A stretch of 15,763 nucleotides of DNA from Bryobacterales bacterium. GTDB taxonomy: Bacteria; Acidobacteriota; Terriglobia; Bryobacterales; Bryobacteraceae. A model generated the notes under the pieces. The model was not told the DNA's origin, did not search any database, and saw only the letters and a program-made list of their open reading frames with translations. The translations under genes and the position numbers were made by a program. This document shows, piece after piece, positions 13,206-15,763 of this stretch (within the stretch, counting starts at the first letter, position 1; each line of letters starts with the position of its first letter). The stretch covers positions 1 to 15,763 of the forward strand of contig JANXQZ010000027.1 in NCBI GenBank assembly GCA_025353235.1, written 5' to 3'.

Positions 13206-14690
13206 ATGGCAGATCCAACCTCTGGCCTGACAATCAAGGATTTATTGCCGGCAGTCCCGCAGGCGCTGGCTAGCGCGGCGGTGAGCGGCCTCGAATACGA
13301 CTCCCGCCGCATTCAGCCCGGCAATCTTTTCTTCGCTTTCCCCGGGGCTCATGCCGATGGCCGCCAGTTCGCCGAATCCGCTATTCAACATGGAGCCGCA
13401 GCCATCGTCAGCGAACTCCCGGCGCCGCCTGCCTTCCCTTCCCCGTGGATCCAAGTAGAGCATGGCCGCCGAACCCTCGCCATCGCCGCGAAAACTTTCT
13501 ACCGCGCCCCGGACACGCGGCTCGGCATCACCGGAGTGACCGGAACGAATGGCAAGACCACCGTCGCATTTCTCACCGACGCCTCGCTCCGCCAAGCCTC
13601 CCGAGTCACCGCTGTTGTCGGCACCATCGAGTACCGCATGGCTGGCGAGATACGTCCGTCGGTCAACACCACTCCCGAATCGCTCGACCTCTTTCGGATC
13701 TTCCAAGAGCTGGAAAAAATTGGCGGGACGCATGTCACAATGGAGGTTTCTTCTCACGCCCTCGCATTAGGAAGAGTGTACGGCATTTCGTTTCATACTG
13801 CGGTCTTCACAAATCTAACGAGAGATCACCTGGATTTCCACTCCACCATGGAAGACTATTTTGCGGCCAAACGCTTGCTCTTCCTGCCAGAAGGCGCGCC
13901 TCCTCCCGCGTGGGTGGTCATCAACCATGACGACCCGCATGGGCGCTTGATTCAAACTTCGCCGCTCAGCCGGTCCCTGTGCTACGGGTTCAACGAGGGG
14001 GCCGATGTGCGCGCCGCGGACATGCAAACCGGGTTCGATGGATTGCGCTTTACCATCGAGCACGAGGGCCAGCAAATCCCCATGATCAGCCCTATGGCGG
14101 GACGCATCAACGTCTATAACATTCTGGCCGCATCCTGCGCGGCGCTGACTTACGGCCTGGATTGGGAGACGATTTGCAAAGGGATTGCGCAGTGTCCCCC
14201 CGTGCCGGGCCGCTTCGAACGGGTGGATGCAGGGCAGCCGTTCATGGTCGTCGTCGATTACGCCCATACCGACGACGCGCTTCGCAACGTCATTTCCGTC
14301 GCGCGCGGGTTATCGCCGAAACGCGTGATCACGGTATTTGGATGTGGCGGGGATCGCGACCGGGCCAAGCGTCCGTTGATGGGTGCGGCCGCAGCCGAGG
14401 CGAGCAACTTCGTGGTGTTGACGTCGGACAATCCCCGCTCGGAGGACCCCATCGCCATCATGAACGACGCCCTGGTGGGCCTACGCCGTTTCGACACGCC
14501 GCACTTGCTGGAACCGGATCGCGAAAAGGCCATCGGAGCCGCGCTGCGTCAAGCCGAGCCCGGCGACATTGTGATCCTGGCCGGCAAAGGGCATGAGCCC
14601 TATCAAGTGCTGAAGGATCGGACGATCGCTTTCGATGACCGCGAGGTCGCTCGCAACATTCTGCATAAACTGGGCTACGGCAAGAAGTGA
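13206..14690 (+). CDS. murE: UDP-MurNAc-tripeptide synthetase MurE, meso-diaminopimelate type
   Basis: MurE is a cytoplasmic ATP-dependent ligase that adds the third amino acid to UDP-MurNAc-L-Ala-D-Glu. The 494-residue protein has the N-terminal UDP-binding part with YDSRRIQPGNLFFAFPG (31-47), the ATP loop GVTGTNGKTT (110-119), TTPESLDLF (155-163), MEVSSHAL (179-186), the Lys expected to be carbamylated in AAKRLLF (about 222), DYAHTDDAL (351-359), GCGGDRDRAKRPLMG (379-393), the amino-acid selectivity motif DNPRSEDP (408-415) and AGKGHE (459-464). DNPR is the signature of enzymes that use meso-diaminopimelate, as expected for a Gram-negative-type wall. The stop codon overlaps the murF start by four bases. 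Confidence 0.96.
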   Translation: MADPTSGLTIKDLLPAVPQALASAAVSGLEYDSRRIQPGNLFFAFPGAHADGRQFAESAIQHGAAAIVSELPAPPAFPSPWIQVEHGRRTLAIAAKTFYRAPDTRLGITGVTGTNGKTTVAFLTDASLRQASRVTAVVGTIEYRMAGEIRPSVNTTPESLDLFRIFQELEKIGGTHVTMEVSSHALALGRVYGISFHTAVFTNLTRDHLDFHSTMEDYFAAKRLLFLPEGAPPPAWVVINHDDPHGRLIQTSPLSRSLCYGFNEGADVRAADMQTGFDGLRFTIEHEGQQIPMISPMAGRINVYNILAASCAALTYGLDWETICKGIAQCPPVPGRFERVDAGQPFMVVVDYAHTDDALRNVISVARGLSPKRVITVFGCGGDRDRAKRPLMGAAAAEASNFVVLTSDNPRSEDPIAIMNDALVGLRRFDTPHLLEPDREKAIGAALRQAEPGDIVILAGKGHEPYQVLKDRTIAFDDREVARNILHKLGYGKK

Positions 14691-15763
14691 CGTTCACCCT
14701 GCAACAGATCGCGGGCGTGCTGGGGTTGGCCGCGAAGGCCCTCACCCCCATCACTGGGTGGAGCGTCGACACACGCTCTCTATCTCCCGGAGATCTGTTT
14801 TTCGCGTTGAAAGGTCCCGCGCACGATGGCAACGCCTACATCGACGCGGCTATCGAGCGAGGCGCCTCGGCCGTGATTGGGGAGCGTTATGCCAACGGGC
14901 CCGTCCTCGTAGTGCGGGACTCAATGCTTGCGTTGCGGCAAGTGGCAGCCTGGGCGCGCAATCAATGGGCGGGAGACGTGATCGGCATCACCGGCAGCGC
15001 GGGTAAGACCTCCAGCAAGGACGTGATCGCTGCGCTCCTATCTACCCGCATGCGAGTCGGTAAGACCTTCGGCAACTTCAATAATCACGTCGGGCTGCCT
15101 TTGTCGATTTTGCGGCTGCTCGACGATGCTGAAGTCGCGGTGCTCGAGTTGGGCATGAATCATGCGGGCGAGATCCGCGATCTGGCAGAAATCGCGCGCC
15201 CCCGCGTGGGAGTGGTAACTAACGTGGGGCGCGCGCATATCGAGTTCTTCGACTCTATCGAGGACATCGCGGCTGCCAAGCGCGAACTCATCGAATCACT
15301 TCCTCCTGCCGGCATCGCGGTTTTAAATAATGATGATCCTCTGGTAGCAACTTTCAAAGACGCGCATCCCGGAAAAACGATCACCTTCGGCCTGAGTGCG
15401 AATGCTGATGTTCGGGCCGAAGACGTGCAAGTATCTCGCGAAGGCTCGCGCTTTCAGGTGGACGGCATACAGTTCGAAACCAGTCTCTCCGGGCGTCACG
15501 GGATTCGAAACATTCTGGCTGGCATTGTTGTCTCAGGTCTATATGGGATTGCGCCGGCCGACCTGACCTCCGCTGTTCGCGATCTAAAGCCAGGCCACAT
15601 GCGCGGCGATCGCGTCCGCTATCAGGGCATGGAACTTTTGAACGATTGCTATAACTCCAATCCCGACGCGGCAATGTCGATGGTCGACGTGCTTCGGGAA
15701 ACTCCAGCTGTTCGGCGCATAGCCGTGCTGGGGGAGATGCTCGAACTCGGCCGCTGGTCCGAG
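14687..15763 (+). CDS. murF: UDP-MurNAc-tripeptide:D-Ala-D-Ala ligase MurF, partial
   Basis: MurF adds D-Ala-D-Ala to the UDP-MurNAc-tripeptide and completes the cytoplasmic muropeptide. It starts at GTG 14687, overlapping the murE stop (GTGA), so translation is coupled. The 359 codons present are open to the right edge, where the gene is cut; about 80-100 C-terminal residues should lie outside. Visible motifs are GWSVDTRSLSPGDLFFALKG (about 24-43), the ATP loop GITGSAGKTSSKD (about 105-117), TFGNFNNHVGLPLSIL (about 127-142), ELGMNHAGEI (about 153-162), TNVGRAHIEFF (about 180-190), NDCYNSNPDAAMSMVDVL (about 325-342) and AVLGEMLELG (about 347-356). No ATG lies near the family N-terminus in this frame, which supports the GTG start. 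Confidence 0.95.
   Translation, partial: MTFTLQQIAGVLGLAAKALTPITGWSVDTRSLSPGDLFFALKGPAHDGNAYIDAAIERGASAVIGERYANGPVLVVRDSMLALRQVAAWARNQWAGDVIGITGSAGKTSSKDVIAALLSTRMRVGKTFGNFNNHVGLPLSILRLLDDAEVAVLELGMNHAGEIRDLAEIARPRVGVVTNVGRAHIEFFDSIEDIAAAKRELIESLPPAGIAVLNNDDPLVATFKDAHPGKTITFGLSANADVRAEDVQVSREGSRFQVDGIQFETSLSGRHGIRNILAGIVVSGLYGIAPADLTSAVRDLKPGHMRGDRVRYQGMELLNDCYNSNPDAAMSMVDVLRETPAVRRIAVLGEMLELGRWSE

Overview
The window most likely comes from an Acidobacteriota genome, probably of the Solibacter/Bryobacter branch. This is an inference from several clues: the base composition looks moderately GC-rich, a PadR regulator is paired with an N-terminal segment of the kind seen on acidobacterial permeases, the left edge carries a secreted protein that resembles a family I associate with Solibacter-type genomes, and the division-gene cluster (dcw) is of an ordinary Gram-negative type with a meso-diaminopimelate MurE.

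Left part (1-3.5 kb). A secreted-protein gene runs off the left edge on the minus strand. It is followed divergently by glgB (glycogen branching enzyme), and then by a 689-bp relic of an ISAzo13-type insertion sequence. All three contain what looks like a single missing base that splits the reading frame. The IS relic is unusual: both of its ends are the same 148-bp transposase 3' end in opposite orientation, giving long near-perfect inverted ends.

Middle part (3.5-9.0 kb). A translationally coupled minus-strand pair encodes a CPBP-type membrane protease and a GNAT acetyltransferase. Divergent from it is a DUF2306-like seven-helix membrane protein. Convergent to that is a PadR regulator overlapping an S41-type peptidase that carries an acidobacterial N-terminal segment and one membrane anchor. 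A 330-bp gap with no convincing gene follows, then a minus-strand inorganic pyrophosphatase (ppa).

Right part (9.1-15.76 kb). This is the start of a dcw cluster, all on the plus strand: mraZ, rsmH, ftsL, ftsI (with one PASTA domain), murE, murF (cut by the right edge). The genes are close or overlapping, except for a 226-bp gap between ftsI and murE that holds a 130-bp hairpin-forming repeat. Directly over the mraZ start lie four GTGG-type repeats with an exact 11-bp period, a strong candidate for the MraZ operator. The cluster makes the septal peptidoglycan machinery: MraZ as regulator, RsmH for 16S rRNA methylation, FtsL and FtsI in the divisome, MurE and MurF for the muropeptide precursor.

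I see no clear new defence or biosynthetic system. The most unusual structures are the IS relic with identical ends, the 11-bp-periodic operator at mraZ, the dcw-embedded hairpin repeat with a possible relic beside ppa, and the PadR/anchored-protease pair.
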